Notes: generated by a model not told the origin, from the letters alone. Positions 20,314 to 28,141 are shown, numbered from the stretch's first letter. The stretch: 64,000 nucleotides of DNA from Phenylobacterium sp. (GCF_004799515.1 NZ_SSMX01000030.1:1-64000); one strand, 5' to 3'. Program-made: numbers and translations.

Positions 20314-20829
20314 CTAGTCGCGCATCCCGCGGCCCATCACGCAGGAGATGCGGCCGTCGCGCACGGTGACCCAGGCCGCGTGGCCGACCCCAGGCTCGAA
20401 CAGCACATGGCGCGCGCCCAGCGTCACGGCGATCGCGCCCGGCGCATCGAAGTTGCAGACCGGGAAGGTCTGGCTGCTGAACACGGCCTCCACCGGCACG
20501 GCCGCGCAGAAGGCGTCGCCGATCTGGTAGGCGAAGCCCACGCCCTTGTAGACGAAAGGCGGCGGCGGCTTGGCCCCGCGGGCGGCCACGGAGAGCGTCG
20601 CCGAGACCGGGCAGGCCGGGCCCTTCACCACCCATTCTCGCAACATCGCCCGGTGGGTCGCCCAGGTGGAGAAGATCACCGCGCCCGGAATGCTGGCGAT
20701 CCCCGCCAGCAGCAACAGCAGGCCCGCGATCTGCAGCCGCCCGAACATCCCGCGCCGCCCGCTGCTGACGGCCAGCGGCGCGACGATGGGCGCGGTCTTG
20801 GATGACGTCGGAGGAAAGTGGCCCTGCAT
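20314..20829 (-). CDS. Hypothetical single-pass membrane protein
   Basis: 171 residues; one transmembrane helix near residues 31-53 (LQIAGLLLLLAGIASIPGAV), then a soluble domain with four cysteines (GPACPVSA, DAFCAAV, FPVCNF, RISCVMG) that could form two disulfides if periplasmic. No family recognised. Its ATG is only 7 bp from a long palindrome and no Shine-Dalgarno is visible, so the message may be leaderless. It is convergent with chpT, 9 bp away. Confidence 0.6.
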   Translation of the reverse strand: MQGHFPPTSSKTAPIVAPLAVSSGRRGMFGRLQIAGLLLLLAGIASIPGAVIFSTWATHRAMLREWVVKGPACPVSATLSVAARGAKPPPPFVYKGVGFAYQIGDAFCAAVPVEAVFSSQTFPVCNFDAPGAIAVTLGARHVLFEPGVGHAAWVTVRDGRISCVMGRGMRD

Positions 20830-20835
20830 GAACTA

Positions 20836-20857
20836 CAGACGTAATATATTACATCTG
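20836..20857. promoter_or_regulatory. 22-bp operator-like palindrome overlapping a possible -10 box
   Basis: The core GTAATATATTAC (20841-20852) is a perfect 12-bp palindrome, and outer arms CAGA/TCTG extend the symmetry with one mismatched pair. It contains TATATT-type -10 sequence on the minus strand and ends 7 bp before the ATG of the membrane-protein gene. A dimeric repressor site is the simplest reading. The regulator is unknown. Confidence 0.5.
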
Positions 20858-20889
20858 TCTTGGCTAGGGACTTGAGCCGGCGCCGGGCC

Positions 20890-21846
20890 TCAGGGCGTCT
20901 TGTCGGCCTTGCGCATGGCGCTGGCGATGGAGGCGCGCTGCAGCATCCCCGCCTCGCGCGGGTCGATGGAGTAGAGGCCGCTCAGCAGGGCCAGATCGCT
21001 CGGCGTCGCCGCCTCCGGCCGGTCCTGCGCATCGCAGTCGTCGGCCATCAGGTTGAGGATGGTGGCCAGCCCGCTGCACCGCTCCAGCCCCTGCCAGCGC
21101 GACAGCGCCAGCACCGCGATGTAGTCGGCCACGGCGTCGATCTTCTCCCCGGCCACCTTGTTGGCGTCAGCGAGGATCAGGCTGTGGACCAGCTCCGAGC
21201 TCATGTCGTTGCTCAGCCGGCTGCCGAGCTTGCCCTTCACCGGCGGGGCCTTGAGGTCGCAGGGGAAGCTGCCGGGCGCGCCGGTGCCGATGCAGGGCGC
21301 GCCGGTGTTCAACTCCAGCATGTTCGCCCCGTCGGTCCCGACGGTGCGGGTCAGGTACCAGGACTGGATCGGCCGGCGAAAGGTGAAGACCTGTTTGTCC
21401 TCGGCCCGGAAGTGGAAGCCGAACAGGACGTCGCGCCGCTTGGCGATGTCGTCCAGCTGGGCCTGCGGCTTGGCCGAGAAGATCACATTGACGTTCGGCG
21501 TACAGCCGGCCGCGCTCACCGGGGCGTTCACCTGGCGGGCGACCTCGACCAGCCGCTTGGCGACGAAGGCGTCGAACGCCTCCGGCAGGCCCTGGACCTT
21601 GACGCAGATCGGATCGCGGAAGCGGGCGTACTGTTCGTTGCGGCTGGTCGGCAGCCGCCGGCGGACGAACTCGGTGGTCTTGTCGACCAGCGGGTCGGGC
21701 TTCTGCGGCGCGGTCACAGCGACGCCGCTCACCGTGTTCGCCGGCGCGGGGCTGGCGGCGGGCGTGGGATCGGTTTCCCGCGCCAGGGCGGACGACGCCG
21801 CCAGCAAAGCCAGGGCGGCGGCCAGGGTCGCATTCAGCTTCGCCAT
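20890..21846 (-). CDS. Secreted protein of unknown function
   Basis: 318 residues from the ATG at 21846, chosen because it begins a clean signal peptide (MAKLNATLAAALALLAASS). The mature part has four to six cysteines (DPICVKVQG, AAGCTPNVNV, GAPCIGTGAPGSFPCD, ERCSGL, DDCDAQD), suggesting disulfides, and blocks such as FRDPICVKVQGLPEAFDAFVA and NDMSSELVHSLILADANKV. Proteins of this kind recur in Caulobacteraceae without known role. A 60-bp gap separates it from the downstream membrane-protein gene. Confidence 0.65.
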   Translation of the reverse strand: MAKLNATLAAALALLAASSALARETDPTPAASPAPANTVSGVAVTAPQKPDPLVDKTTEFVRRRLPTSRNEQYARFRDPICVKVQGLPEAFDAFVAKRLVEVARQVNAPVSAAGCTPNVNVIFSAKPQAQLDDIAKRRDVLFGFHFRAEDKQVFTFRRPIQSWYLTRTVGTDGANMLELNTGAPCIGTGAPGSFPCDLKAPPVKGKLGSRLSNDMSSELVHSLILADANKVAGEKIDAVADYIAVLALSRWQGLERCSGLATILNLMADDCDAQDRPEAATPSDLALLSGLYSIDPREAGMLQRASIASAMRKADKTP

Positions 21847-22022
21847 GCCGATCTCCGCCGCCGCATGCATCGCCGAAGAGCGACGATACGGTGCGGCGCA
21901 GCCGGACGCGACTGGAAAACCGGTTCGTTTAAAAGGCGGATCTGGGGAAAAGCCGATTTTGGCGCCCTTTGCCGCGGCGCTTTCCACGGGTCCTTAACCA
22001 TCCCGGCGCGACAACGAAGGTC

Positions 22023-22409
22023 ATGTCCGGGGAGTCCGCGCGCGTGAAGCTTTGCCTGGTCGTCGATGACAGCCGTGTGGTGCGCAAGGTCGCCCGCCGG
22101 ATCCTCGAGGACCTGGGTTTCGGGGTGGCCGAGGCCGGCGACGGCGCCGAGGCGCTCGCCTGGTGCCGCACGGCCATGCCCGACGTCGTCCTGCTGGACT
22201 GGAACATGCCGGTGATGAATGGGCTGGAGTTCCTGCGCCGGCTGCGCCAGGAGCCCGCCGGAGCCGCGCCCCGGGTGCTGTTCTGCTCGGTGGAAAGCGA
22301 TCTCGACCGCATCCGCGAGGCCCTGGAAGAGGGCGCCGACGAGTACATCATGAAGCCCTTCGACGGGGATATCGTGGCCTCGAAGCTGGCCCTGGCGGGC
22401 GCGCTGTGA
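22023..22409 (+). CDS. Single-domain response regulator, CheY-like
   Basis: 128 residues, one receiver domain: acidic pair D15-D16 (LVVDDSR), phospho-acceptor D59 (VVLLDWNMPVMNG), switch residue in LFCSVES and Lys in YIMKPF. The start at 22023 has GAAGG upstream. It overlaps the following cheR by four bases (GTGA), so both are translated together. In Caulobacter crescentus a CheY/CheR pair similarly follows chpT; these are not in the main chemotaxis operon and may act in motility or cell-cycle signalling. Confidence 0.85.
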   Translation: MSGESARVKLCLVVDDSRVVRKVARRILEDLGFGVAEAGDGAEALAWCRTAMPDVVLLDWNMPVMNGLEFLRRLRQEPAGAAPRVLFCSVESDLDRIREALEEGADEYIMKPFDGDIVASKLALAGAL

Positions 22410-23212
22410 CCTCGCAGGACCGCGAGCTGATCGCCCGCCTGTGCGCCGAGCGCGCCGGCCTGCGGGTCGATCCCGACAAGGCCTATCTGCTGGAGAACCG
22501 CCTGGCCCCGGTGGCGCGGCGCGAGGGCTTCGCCTCGGTGCACGACCTGGTCTGCGCCATCCGCGACCGTGACGACGACCGCCTGGCCTGGCGCGCCGTG
22601 GAAGCCATGTCGCCCGCCGAGACCGCCTTCTTCCGCGAGCCCCAGACCTTCGAGCGCATCGTGGGCGAGGCCCTGCCGGACCTGGCCATGCGCCGCGAGG
22701 GCGGGACGCTCAGGCTATGGTCGGCGGCCTGCGGCGCGGGGCAGGAGGTCTATTCCCTGGCCATGGCCCTAGAGGAATCCGCCCCGGCCGGGGTGACCAT
22801 TGAGGTCTTCGCCTCCGACCTCTGCGAGCGGCGGCTGGAGAAGGCCCAGGCCGGGCTCTACAGCCCTTTCGAGGTGCAGCGGGGCCTGTCGGCCCGGCGG
22901 CTGGTGCGCCACTTCGAGGGCCGCGACGAGGCCTTCGCGCTGTCGCCGCGGGTGCGCCAGATGGTGCGCTGGCGGCGTGTGAACCTGATGGAGGACCTAA
23001 GCCGCCTGGGCCAGTTCGACCTGGTGCTGTGCCGGGGCGTGCTGGGCGGCCTCTTGGAAGACGCCCGCGCCCGGGTGTTGGCCAATCTGGAGCGGACGCT
23101 GAAGCCCGGCGGCTGGCTGGTGCTGGGGGCGAACGAGGCGGCGCCGGGGCTGAGCGCCCTGGCCGGCCGCCCCGGTTTCCACACCCACGGGTCGGGCCGC
23201 GCGGCGGCTTAA
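22406..23212 (+). CDS. cheR: CheR-family protein-glutamate methyltransferase
   Basis: 268 residues from the GTG at 22406, which overlaps the cheY stop (gTGA). The CheR N-terminal helical domain carries the AETAFFREPQTFERI signature near residue 71, and the SAM-binding motif LRLWSAACGAGQEVYSLAMAL follows at about 102-122. VFASDLCERRLEKAQAGLYSPFEVQRGL and the late motif FDLVLCRGVL complete the fold. CheR methylates chemoreceptor glutamates. No receptor gene is close, so the substrate is not given by context. Confidence 0.85.
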   Translation: MTSQDRELIARLCAERAGLRVDPDKAYLLENRLAPVARREGFASVHDLVCAIRDRDDDRLAWRAVEAMSPAETAFFREPQTFERIVGEALPDLAMRREGGTLRLWSAACGAGQEVYSLAMALEESAPAGVTIEVFASDLCERRLEKAQAGLYSPFEVQRGLSARRLVRHFEGRDEAFALSPRVRQMVRWRRVNLMEDLSRLGQFDLVLCRGVLGGLLEDARARVLANLERTLKPGGWLVLGANEAAPGLSALAGRPGFHTHGSGRAAA

Positions 23213-23225
23213 AGAGCGCGCAAAG

Positions 23226-23250
23226 AAAAACCCCGCCGAAACCGGCGGGG
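23226..23250 (-). terminator. Rho-independent terminator of the entericidin gene
   Basis: CCCCGCCG pairs with CGGCGGGG over 8 bp around a 4-base loop (23231-23250). On the minus strand the stem is followed by TTTTTC. It lies 37 bp after the entericidin stop and may also help end cheR on the plus strand. Confidence 0.8.
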
Positions 23251-23286
23251 CCTTCCTCAAGTCCAGTCTTATCGAAGCGTCGGCGA

Positions 23287-23424
23287 CTAGTGCTTGGCGT
23301 CGTCGGCGGTGTTGGTCACGGCGTGACCCGCGTCGGTCACGTCGCGGCCGGCGCCGGCGACGGTGTTGCAAGCGGCGACCGCCATGCTGGCGGCCAGAAC
23401 GGCAAACAGAACAATCTTACGCAT
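23287..23424 (-). CDS. Entericidin A/B-family small lipoprotein
   Basis: A 45-residue product: MRKIVLFAVLAASMAVAAC, then an N-terminal lipid-modified Cys at residue 19 within a lipobox (VAAC) and the entericidin tail NTVAGAGRDVTDAGHAV. In enterobacteria entericidins form a toxin/antidote pair under a stationary-phase sigma factor; single genes in Alphaproteobacteria have unknown roles. A GGAG ribosome-binding site precedes the ATG, and a strong terminator follows. It sits directly beside phyK. Confidence 0.8.
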   Translation of the reverse strand: MRKIVLFAVLAASMAVAACNTVAGAGRDVTDAGHAVTNTADDAKH

Positions 23425-23466
23425 CGGGGTTTCTCCAGGCTTGTAAACTCGTGCGCCTAACAACCC

Positions 23467-25203
23467 CTACGCTGCCGCTTGGTTCCCGCTTTGTGGGGCG
23501 CCCGACGATTCATCCGGCTGCGGCGCATCGGCCGCCGGCGTCGGGAAGATCAGCCGGGCGGTGACGCCGCCGGCGGCGTTGCGCACCAGTTCCGAGCGCC
23601 CACGCAGCTGGCGGGCGAAGGCGGTCATCAGGACGCGGCCCACGCCGGAGGCGCCAAGGGCGTCTTCGCCGGCCTGGCCGTCGTCGGAGATTTCCAGTTC
23701 CGCCTCCTCGCCCTTCACGCGGAAGGAGAGCGTCAGCACCCCGCCACGCGCGGCGAAGGCGTGCTTCTGGGCGTTGGTGATCGCCTCGACGGCGAAAAGG
23801 GCCAGGGGCGCCAGGCGGTCGGGGTCGATCACCAAGGCGTCGACCGACAGCTCCGTGCGCACCGCCGGCCCCTGAGCGATCTCCCCCGCCACCAGCTGGG
23901 CGGTGAGCTCCTCGAGGAACGGGCGCAGGTCGACGCGCTTCAGGTCCGGCCCCTGGTAGAGGGCGCGGTAGATCAGGGCCAGCGCAGTGATCCGCTGGCG
24001 CGTGTCGCTCATGGCCGCGCGGGCGGCGGGGTCGGTCAGGGCCCGCTGCTGCATGTTGAGCAGGCTGGAGATGACCTGCAGGTTGTTCTTCACCCGGTGG
24101 TGGATCTCGCGCATCAGCGCGTCCTTCTGGGCAAGGTTGTCGCGCAGGGAGGCGTCGCGGCCGACGATGGCGTCGGCCATGTCCTCCAGGGTCTCGGCCA
24201 GCTCGCGGATCTCCGGCGGCATCTGTTCGGCCTGCACCGGGCGCACGGAGAAGCGGCCGCGGGCGTAGAGGGCCGCGATCCGCTGCAGGTAGGCGATCCA
24301 GCGGATCACCACCCGGTCGGTCACCGCCAGCACCGCGGCCAGCGCCAGGCCGAAGCTCATGATCGGGAAGAGGATGCCGGAGAGCGGATTGAGCCGGGCC
24401 CAGGACAGGATGCCCGGCGACTGGGCCGAGAGCACCACATAGACCTCATCGCCGGCCACCGGGGCCGCGGAATAGACCCGCCGCTCGCCCCGCGCGTCGG
24501 AGCCGTACCAGATCAGCGCCCCGTTCAGCCGCACCTGGTCGCGCCAGCCGGCGGGCAAGGCCGGAAAGGCGCGCCCGTCGGTCTCGGAGATGTAGTGGCC
24601 GGCGGCGTCGGCCAGGGCGACGTCGGCGTGGGCCGGCAGGGTCGGGTCGGAAACCGAGGGCTGCAGGCTGGCGAGGGTGATCACCGCGGCGAACGCCCCG
24701 TCGAAGTCGCCGCTCGGGGTGATCGCCCGCACGGCGGTCAGCACCGAGGGCTGGGCGGCCGAGGTGGCGCCGGGGTCGCGGGTGATCACCAGCGGGTCGC
24801 CGTGCTGCAGGCGCTGGAACCACGGCTTCAGCGTCCGCTGCGGGTCATAGGGCACATCGCCGGCCGCGCAGGCCACCCGGCCGCGCCGGTCGAAGCGCAC
24901 AAGGTTGGCGTAACCCGGGATCCGCTTGGCGACCTCCGCCAGGCGGTCGGCGCACTGGTAGCCAATGGAGCCGGGCGCGAGCGTCTGCAGCAGGATGCCC
25001 GCGCCTTCCATGCGCGACCGGGCCGTCGCCGCGCTGCGCTCTGCGGCGAAGCCCAGGTTCTCGCGCAGCGCCACGCGCTCACGGTTGAAGGCGATGGCGG
25101 ATTGGGCGATGCCGAGCACCAGGACTGGCAGCAGGGCGGCGGCCAGCGCCGCCATGAGGCGGACCCGGATCGTGCTCAGAGATCCCCAAGCAAGGCCTGT
25201 CAT
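23467..25203 (-). CDS. phyK: PhyK-like sensor histidine kinase of the general stress response
   Basis: 578 residues: membrane helix about 18-40, a periplasmic sensor domain of about 230 residues, a second helix about 274-295, a HAMP-like linker, then a HisKA_2-type dimerisation domain with the phospho-His in MREIHHRVKNNLQVISSLL (about 368) and an HATPase with DGQAGEDALGASGVG. HisKA_2 kinases of this architecture located beside ecfG-nepR-phyR phosphorylate PhyR in Caulobacter (PhyK). It is 36 bp downstream of ecfG on the same strand, so stress-sigma transcription may include its own sensor. The stimulus is unknown. Confidence 0.87.
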   Translation of the reverse strand: MTGLAWGSLSTIRVRLMAALAAALLPVLVLGIAQSAIAFNRERVALRENLGFAAERSAATARSRMEGAGILLQTLAPGSIGYQCADRLAEVAKRIPGYANLVRFDRRGRVACAAGDVPYDPQRTLKPWFQRLQHGDPLVITRDPGATSAAQPSVLTAVRAITPSGDFDGAFAAVITLASLQPSVSDPTLPAHADVALADAAGHYISETDGRAFPALPAGWRDQVRLNGALIWYGSDARGERRVYSAAPVAGDEVYVVLSAQSPGILSWARLNPLSGILFPIMSFGLALAAVLAVTDRVVIRWIAYLQRIAALYARGRFSVRPVQAEQMPPEIRELAETLEDMADAIVGRDASLRDNLAQKDALMREIHHRVKNNLQVISSLLNMQQRALTDPAARAAMSDTRQRITALALIYRALYQGPDLKRVDLRPFLEELTAQLVAGEIAQGPAVRTELSVDALVIDPDRLAPLALFAVEAITNAQKHAFAARGGVLTLSFRVKGEEAELEISDDGQAGEDALGASGVGRVLMTAFARQLRGRSELVRNAAGGVTARLIFPTPAADAPQPDESSGAPQSGNQAAA

Positions 25204-25239
25204 GGGGGAAGGCCGGTCATGACCAGGCGGGGTCCGTCC

Positions 25240-25845
25240 TCAACGGACGGTGCTTAGCCGCTCCGCATCCGCGAGGATAGACCGCATGGCGTCTCCCGCC
25301 GAAGCGCCGTCGCGATCGTAGGCGCCATCTTCGAGGATGGCGTGCAGCGCCCGCCGCGCGCGGCTCACCCGGCTCTTCACCGTGCCCACCGCGCAGTCGC
25401 AAATCTCGGCCGCCTCCTCGTAGGCGAAGCCGCCGGCGCCGACCAGGATCAGCGCCTCGCGCTGTTCGGCCGGCAGCATGGCCAGGCCCTGGCGCAGCTC
25501 GTCCAGCGCCACCGGCGCCTCGGGGTCGTCCACCGCCACGAGGGTCCGCTCGGCGGCCTCCTGGTCGAGCTGGCTCTGGCGCCAGGAGCGGCGCTTCTCC
25601 GAATAGAATTGGTTGCGCAGGATCATGAAGGTCCAGGCCTTCATGTTCGTGCCCATCTGGAAACTGGCGCGGGCGTCCCAGGCCTTCATCATGGCGTCCT
25701 GCGCCAGGTCGTCGGCCGCGGCGGGGTCGCCGCAGAGGGTGCGGGCGAAGGCGCGCAGATGCGGGATGAGCTGCACAAGCTCGCGCTTGAAGCCCTCGTC
25801 GTCGGCCGCGCTGCGCGGCGGACGCGGTGTGCTGGCGTCGGTCAT
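25240..25845 (-). CDS. ecfG: ECF sigma factor EcfG/SigT of the general stress response
   Basis: 201 residues: sigma region 2 (FARTLCGDPAAADDLAQDAMMKAWDARASF and TNMKAWTFMILRNQFYSEKRRS) and region 4 (LPAEQREALILVGAGGFAYEEAAEICDCAVGTVKSRVSRARRAL). The N-terminal RELVQLIPHLRAFARTL is the ECF15/EcfG signature. It recognises GGAAC-N16/17-CGTT promoters and is held by NepR until PhyR~P captures NepR. Its ATG overlaps the nepR stop by one base (translational coupling). The upstream promoter fits its own consensus, so it is probably auto-activated. Confidence 0.95.
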   Translation of the reverse strand: MTDASTPRPPRSAADDEGFKRELVQLIPHLRAFARTLCGDPAAADDLAQDAMMKAWDARASFQMGTNMKAWTFMILRNQFYSEKRRSWRQSQLDQEAAERTLVAVDDPEAPVALDELRQGLAMLPAEQREALILVGAGGFAYEEAAEICDCAVGTVKSRVSRARRALHAILEDGAYDRDGASAGDAMRSILADAERLSTVR

Positions 25846-26075
25846 CAGCCTTCGCCCCCGGCCTTCTTCTCATCATGGCGCCGCAAGATGTCCAAGAACT
25901 CGTCCGGGACGTCCTCGTTCACCACCTCGTCGAACATCTGGCGCAGGCGCACGCCGATCGCCTGCTGGCGAAGGCGGGCTTCGTCCAGGGCGGCGGACGG
26001 CTTGCGCGGGTCGGGTGAAGGCATGTTTTCTATCATACTGTCGGCGCGCCGCTTGCGCGGTGGCAGCCCCCTCAT
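25845..26075 (-). CDS. nepR: NepR anti-sigma factor
   Basis: NepR binds and inhibits EcfG and is sequestered by phosphorylated PhyR. The conserved helices are RLRQQAIGVRLRQMFDEVVNEDVPDEFLDILRRHD. Start choice: an ATG at 26096 is impossible if the EcfG-type promoter upstream is real, because its -10 (26095-26098) covers that codon. The next in-frame ATG at 26075 (MRGLPPRKRR) gives 76 residues; shorter starts at 26036 or 26024 remain possible because no clear Shine-Dalgarno is seen. It overlaps ecfG by one base and diverges from phyR. Confidence 0.88.
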   Translation of the reverse strand: MRGLPPRKRRADSMIENMPSPDPRKPSAALDEARLRQQAIGVRLRQMFDEVVNEDVPDEFLDILRRHDEKKAGGEG

Positions 26076-26094
26076 GGCATCGTCGTCGCTCATC

Positions 26095-26119
26095 AACGCC
26101 CAGCCTCGCCGCAGGTTCC
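26095..26119 (-). promoter_or_regulatory. EcfG-type promoter of nepR-ecfG
   Basis: On the minus strand GGAAC (26119-26115), 16-base spacer, CGTT (26098-26095). This is an exact match to the alphaproteobacterial general-stress consensus. Expected transcription start is near 26088, just inside the longest possible nepR frame. Confidence 0.85.
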
Positions 26120-26159
26120 CTTCCTACGGCGCTCAAGATGCGCAGAACACCCGCTCGAG

Positions 26160-26184
26160 GGAACTAGTTCCCCATTGTAGCGTT
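26160..26184 (+). promoter_or_regulatory. EcfG-type promoter of phyR
   Basis: GGAAC (26160-26164), 16-base spacer, CGTT (26181-26184), about 100 bp upstream of the phyR TTG. The -35 lies inside a perfect 14-bp palindrome GGGAACTAGTTCCC (26159-26172). Confidence 0.85.
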
Positions 26185-26284
26185 TTTCCACCATGATGGG
26201 GTCCCCGGGGGGAGCGTCTCCGAACGCCCTGTCTTTGAGTAAGATTGAGGCCAACGCGTTCAATATCAACGGAGGGGTCATCCC

Positions 26285-27088
26285 TTGAGTCTGCTAGCAC
26301 GTCTCGCGCCACACCTGCCCTACGTCCGCCGTTACGCCCGCGCCCTCACCGGCGACCAGACCACGGGCGACCACTACGTCCGCGTCGCGCTGGAAGCGCT
26401 GGCGGCCGGAGAGCGGACGCTGGAAGCCAATATGACGCCACGTGTGGCGCTCTACCATGTGTTCCACGCCATCTGGTGCAGCTCCGGCGCCCAGCTGGAA
26501 GCGCCGCAGGACGACGACTACCTGGGGGCCGACGACACCACGCGGCGGCTTATGCGCATCGCGCCCCGGTCGCGCCAGGCCTTCCTGCTCACCGCGCTCG
26601 AGGGTTTCACGCCCTCCGAAGCCGCGCAGATCCTCGACAGCGACTTCGCCGAGGTGGAGCAGCTGATCGCCGAGGCCCAGTCCGAGATCGACGCCGAGTT
26701 GGCCACCGATGTGTTGATCATCGAGGACGAGCCGGTGATCGCCGCCGACATCGAGGCCCTGGTGAAGGAGCTCGGCCACACGGTGGTCGACATCGCCGCC
26801 ACCCGCACCGAGGCGGTGGACGCCGTGGCCCGCAAGACGCCGGGCCTGGTGCTGGCCGACATCCAGCTTGCCGACGGCTCCTCCGGCATCGATGCGGTGA
26901 AGGACATCCTGGCGCGCTTCAACGTGCCGGTGATCTTCATCACCGCCTTCCCCGAGCGCCTGCTGACCGGCGAGCGCCCGGAGCCCACCTTCCTGATCAC
27001 CAAGCCCTTCCAGCCGGAGACGGTGAAGGCGGCCATCGGTCAGGCGCTGTTCTTCCATCCGCGCAAGGCCTCGAAACAGGCGGCCTGA
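26285..27088 (+). CDS. phyR: PhyR anti-anti-sigma response regulator
   Basis: 267 residues. An EcfG-like sigma domain (about 1-130, with [21 protein letters not shown] and [24 protein letters not shown]) is fused to a receiver domain (about 142-260: VLIIEDEP, phospho-Asp D192 in [25 protein letters not shown]). On phosphorylation the sigma-like part binds NepR and frees EcfG. The start is TTG at 26285, preceded by GGAGGGG with a 7-base spacer; no ATG is suitably placed. It diverges from nepR-ecfG across two outward EcfG-type promoters, giving positive feedback. Confidence 0.95.
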   Translation: MSLLARLAPHLPYVRRYARALTGDQTTGDHYVRVALEALAAGERTLEANMTPRVALYHVFHAIWCSSGAQLEAPQDDDYLGADDTTRRLMRIAPRSRQAFLLTALEGFTPSEAAQILDSDFAEVEQLIAEAQSEIDAELATDVLIIEDEPVIAADIEALVKELGHTVVDIAATRTEAVDAVARKTPGLVLADIQLADGSSGIDAVKDILARFNVPVIFITAFPERLLTGERPEPTFLITKPFQPETVKAAIGQALFFHPRKASKQAA

Positions 27089-27094
27089 GTTCAC

Positions 27095-27119
27095 GGAACG
27101 GGCGCGCAAGCTCCACGTT
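27095..27119 (+). promoter_or_regulatory. EcfG-type promoter of the first DUF1328 gene
   Basis: GGAAC (27095-27099), 16-base spacer, CGTT (27116-27119), beginning 7 bp after the phyR stop codon. The start of transcription would fall near 27126, at the first base of the hairpin below. Confidence 0.8.
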
Positions 27120-27125
27120 AGGCAA

Positions 27126-27155
27126 GGGCGCCGCGGGCATCGCGGCGCCCTTTTT
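27126..27155 (+). terminator. GC-rich hairpin with T-tract between phyR and DUF1328 gene
   Basis: GGGCGCCGCG (27126-27135) pairs perfectly with CGCGGCGCCC (27141-27150) around GGCAT and is followed by TTTTT. It has the form of an intrinsic terminator for phyR, but it also lies at the expected +1 of the stress promoter just upstream, so it would form the 5' end of the DUF1328 message. Confidence 0.75.
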
Positions 27156-27174
27156 CTGTCGAGGAGAGAACCCC

Positions 27175-27348
27175 ATGCTCGGTTGGGCGCTCGTGTTTCT
27201 GGTCCTGGCGGTCGTCGCCGGTTTCCTGGGCTTCGCCAGCCTGGCGGGCCTGGCGGCGACCATCGCCAAGGTGCTGTTCGTGGTCTTCCTGGTGCTGCTG
27301 GTCGCGAGCTTCGTGATCCGCGCCATCCGGGGGCAGTCGGTGGTCTAG
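27175..27348 (+). CDS. DUF1328 (YtjA-type) small membrane protein, copy 1
   Basis: 57 residues, [20 protein letters not shown], then a second hydrophobic helix and a short basic tail ([10 protein letters not shown]). This is the full DUF1328 family pattern, a two-helix inner-membrane protein of unknown function that is often stress-induced. GAGGAGAG precedes the ATG. An EcfG-type promoter and a hairpin lie just upstream. A second copy, similarly controlled, lies at 31170-31343. Confidence 0.85.
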   Translation: MLGWALVFLVLAVVAGFLGFASLAGLAATIAKVLFVVFLVLLVASFVIRAIRGQSVV

Positions 27349-27378
27349 CCGGCCCCGCCGGACGATCGTCACAAGGAA

Positions 27379-27404
27379 AAGGCCGCCCTCGCGAGGGCGG
27401 CCTT
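27379..27404. terminator. Bidirectional terminator
   Basis: A perfect palindrome GGCCGCCCTC-GCGA-GGGCGGCC core (27381-27402) is flanked by AAAA on the left and TT-CTT on the right. It lies between the convergent DUF1328 gene and the 27434-27694 gene and can end both transcripts. Confidence 0.75.
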
Positions 27405-27433
27405 CTTCGTTGTGAAGATGCGTGGCGCGAGGC

Positions 27434-27694
27434 CTACTTCGGCGGGGGCGCCGCGATCGGCGCGGGCTCGGGGGCGGCGTAGCCGGGCGCCGACGCCGCG
27501 CGCGTGTCGCCGATCTTGCTGTCGTCGCGGGCCAGGCTGGGCGCTCTCCAGGTCCAGGCCAGCAGGAGGCCGATGGCGGCCAGGAGGGTGCTGAACACCA
27601 GCACCCAGAATACCGGCCGACCGAAACGGCCCTGGCGCGCGGCGGTCGCGGTTTCCACGGGCCGCCCCGTATCGGGTCTCGAGGTCTCGGACAT
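27434..27694 (-). CDS. Small single-pass membrane protein, unknown
   Basis: 86 residues with a polar N-terminus (SETSRPDTGRPVET), one transmembrane helix at about 28-48 (VFWVLVFSTLLAAIGLLLAW) and a Pro/Ala-rich tail (EPAPIAAPPPK). No family recognised. It starts 10 bp after the stop of the upstream small membrane gene and is most likely its operon partner under the same EcfG-type promoter. Confidence 0.6.
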   Translation of the reverse strand: MSETSRPDTGRPVETATAARQGRFGRPVFWVLVFSTLLAAIGLLLAWTWRAPSLARDDSKIGDTRAASAPGYAAPEPAPIAAPPPK

Positions 27695-27704
27695 GGCGGT
27701 TTCC

Positions 27705-27914
27705 TTATTCTGAGGGGAAATAGCTGAAGGGGCCGGTGGCGGCCTGGTCTGACGCGTGGGTCCGCGGATGGATGAGTGCGCCGATAAGGCCGCCGGCCAG
27801 CGCCAGGCCGAGCACGCCGCCGACCACCGCCATGCGCCGGCGGCCCGCTTGTTGGCGGTAGCTGGGCGTCTTCGTCAGTGTGGCGCCACGTCCTGTGGCG
27901 AAGCCCGTCCGCAT
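27705..27914 (-). CDS. Small single-pass membrane protein, stress-regulon member by promoter
   Basis: 69 residues from the ATG at 27914 (MRTGFATGRGATLTK). A farther start at 27998 is excluded if the EcfG-type promoter at 27969-27993 is real. One transmembrane helix at about 29-48 (VVGGVLGLALAGGLIGALIH) is followed by a short outer tail ending FSYFPSE. No family recognised. First gene of a two-gene unit with 27434-27694. Confidence 0.6.
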   Translation of the reverse strand: MRTGFATGRGATLTKTPSYRQQAGRRRMAVVGGVLGLALAGGLIGALIHPRTHASDQAATGPFSYFPSE

Positions 27915-27968
27915 GGCCGTGCTCCCTTCGCGATCGGGCGGTCCGGTCTCGGTCCGCCGCGCGAAATG

Positions 27969-27993
27969 AACGTCGGCCAAGGCCGCGCGTTCC
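27969..27993 (-). promoter_or_regulatory. EcfG-type promoter of the small membrane gene pair
   Basis: Minus strand GGAAC (27993-27989), 16-base spacer, CGTT (27972-27969). The expected start near 27962 leaves a leader of about 48 bases to the ATG at 27914. Confidence 0.8.
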
Positions 27994-28116
27994 CGCAAAG
28001 CTCTGCAAATGGGTGCGGATATGGGATGAATATCTTCTAGAAACAGTATCTTGTGGAATTCGTCAGAGCGCCGCGCAGAGCCTCGAAAAAAAGTTCAAAA
28101 AATTGGCGCAGGCTCC

Positions 28117-28141
28117 GGAACGTTATCTACCCAAACGTGTT
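28117..28141 (+). promoter_or_regulatory. EcfG-like promoter before a protein-free region
   Basis: GGAAC (28117-28121), 16-base spacer, TGTT (28138-28141), a one-base departure from CGTT. A housekeeping alternative, TTGGCG with TTATCT at 28123-28128, has too short a spacer (14). No coding frame with a ribosome-binding site starts downstream on this strand before the convergent OmpA-type gene. Confidence 0.55.

Noticed and set aside
26159..26172. Second, minus-strand EcfG promoter from the GGGAACTAGTTCCC palindrome
   Set aside because: No CGTT box at 16 or 17 bp on that strand.
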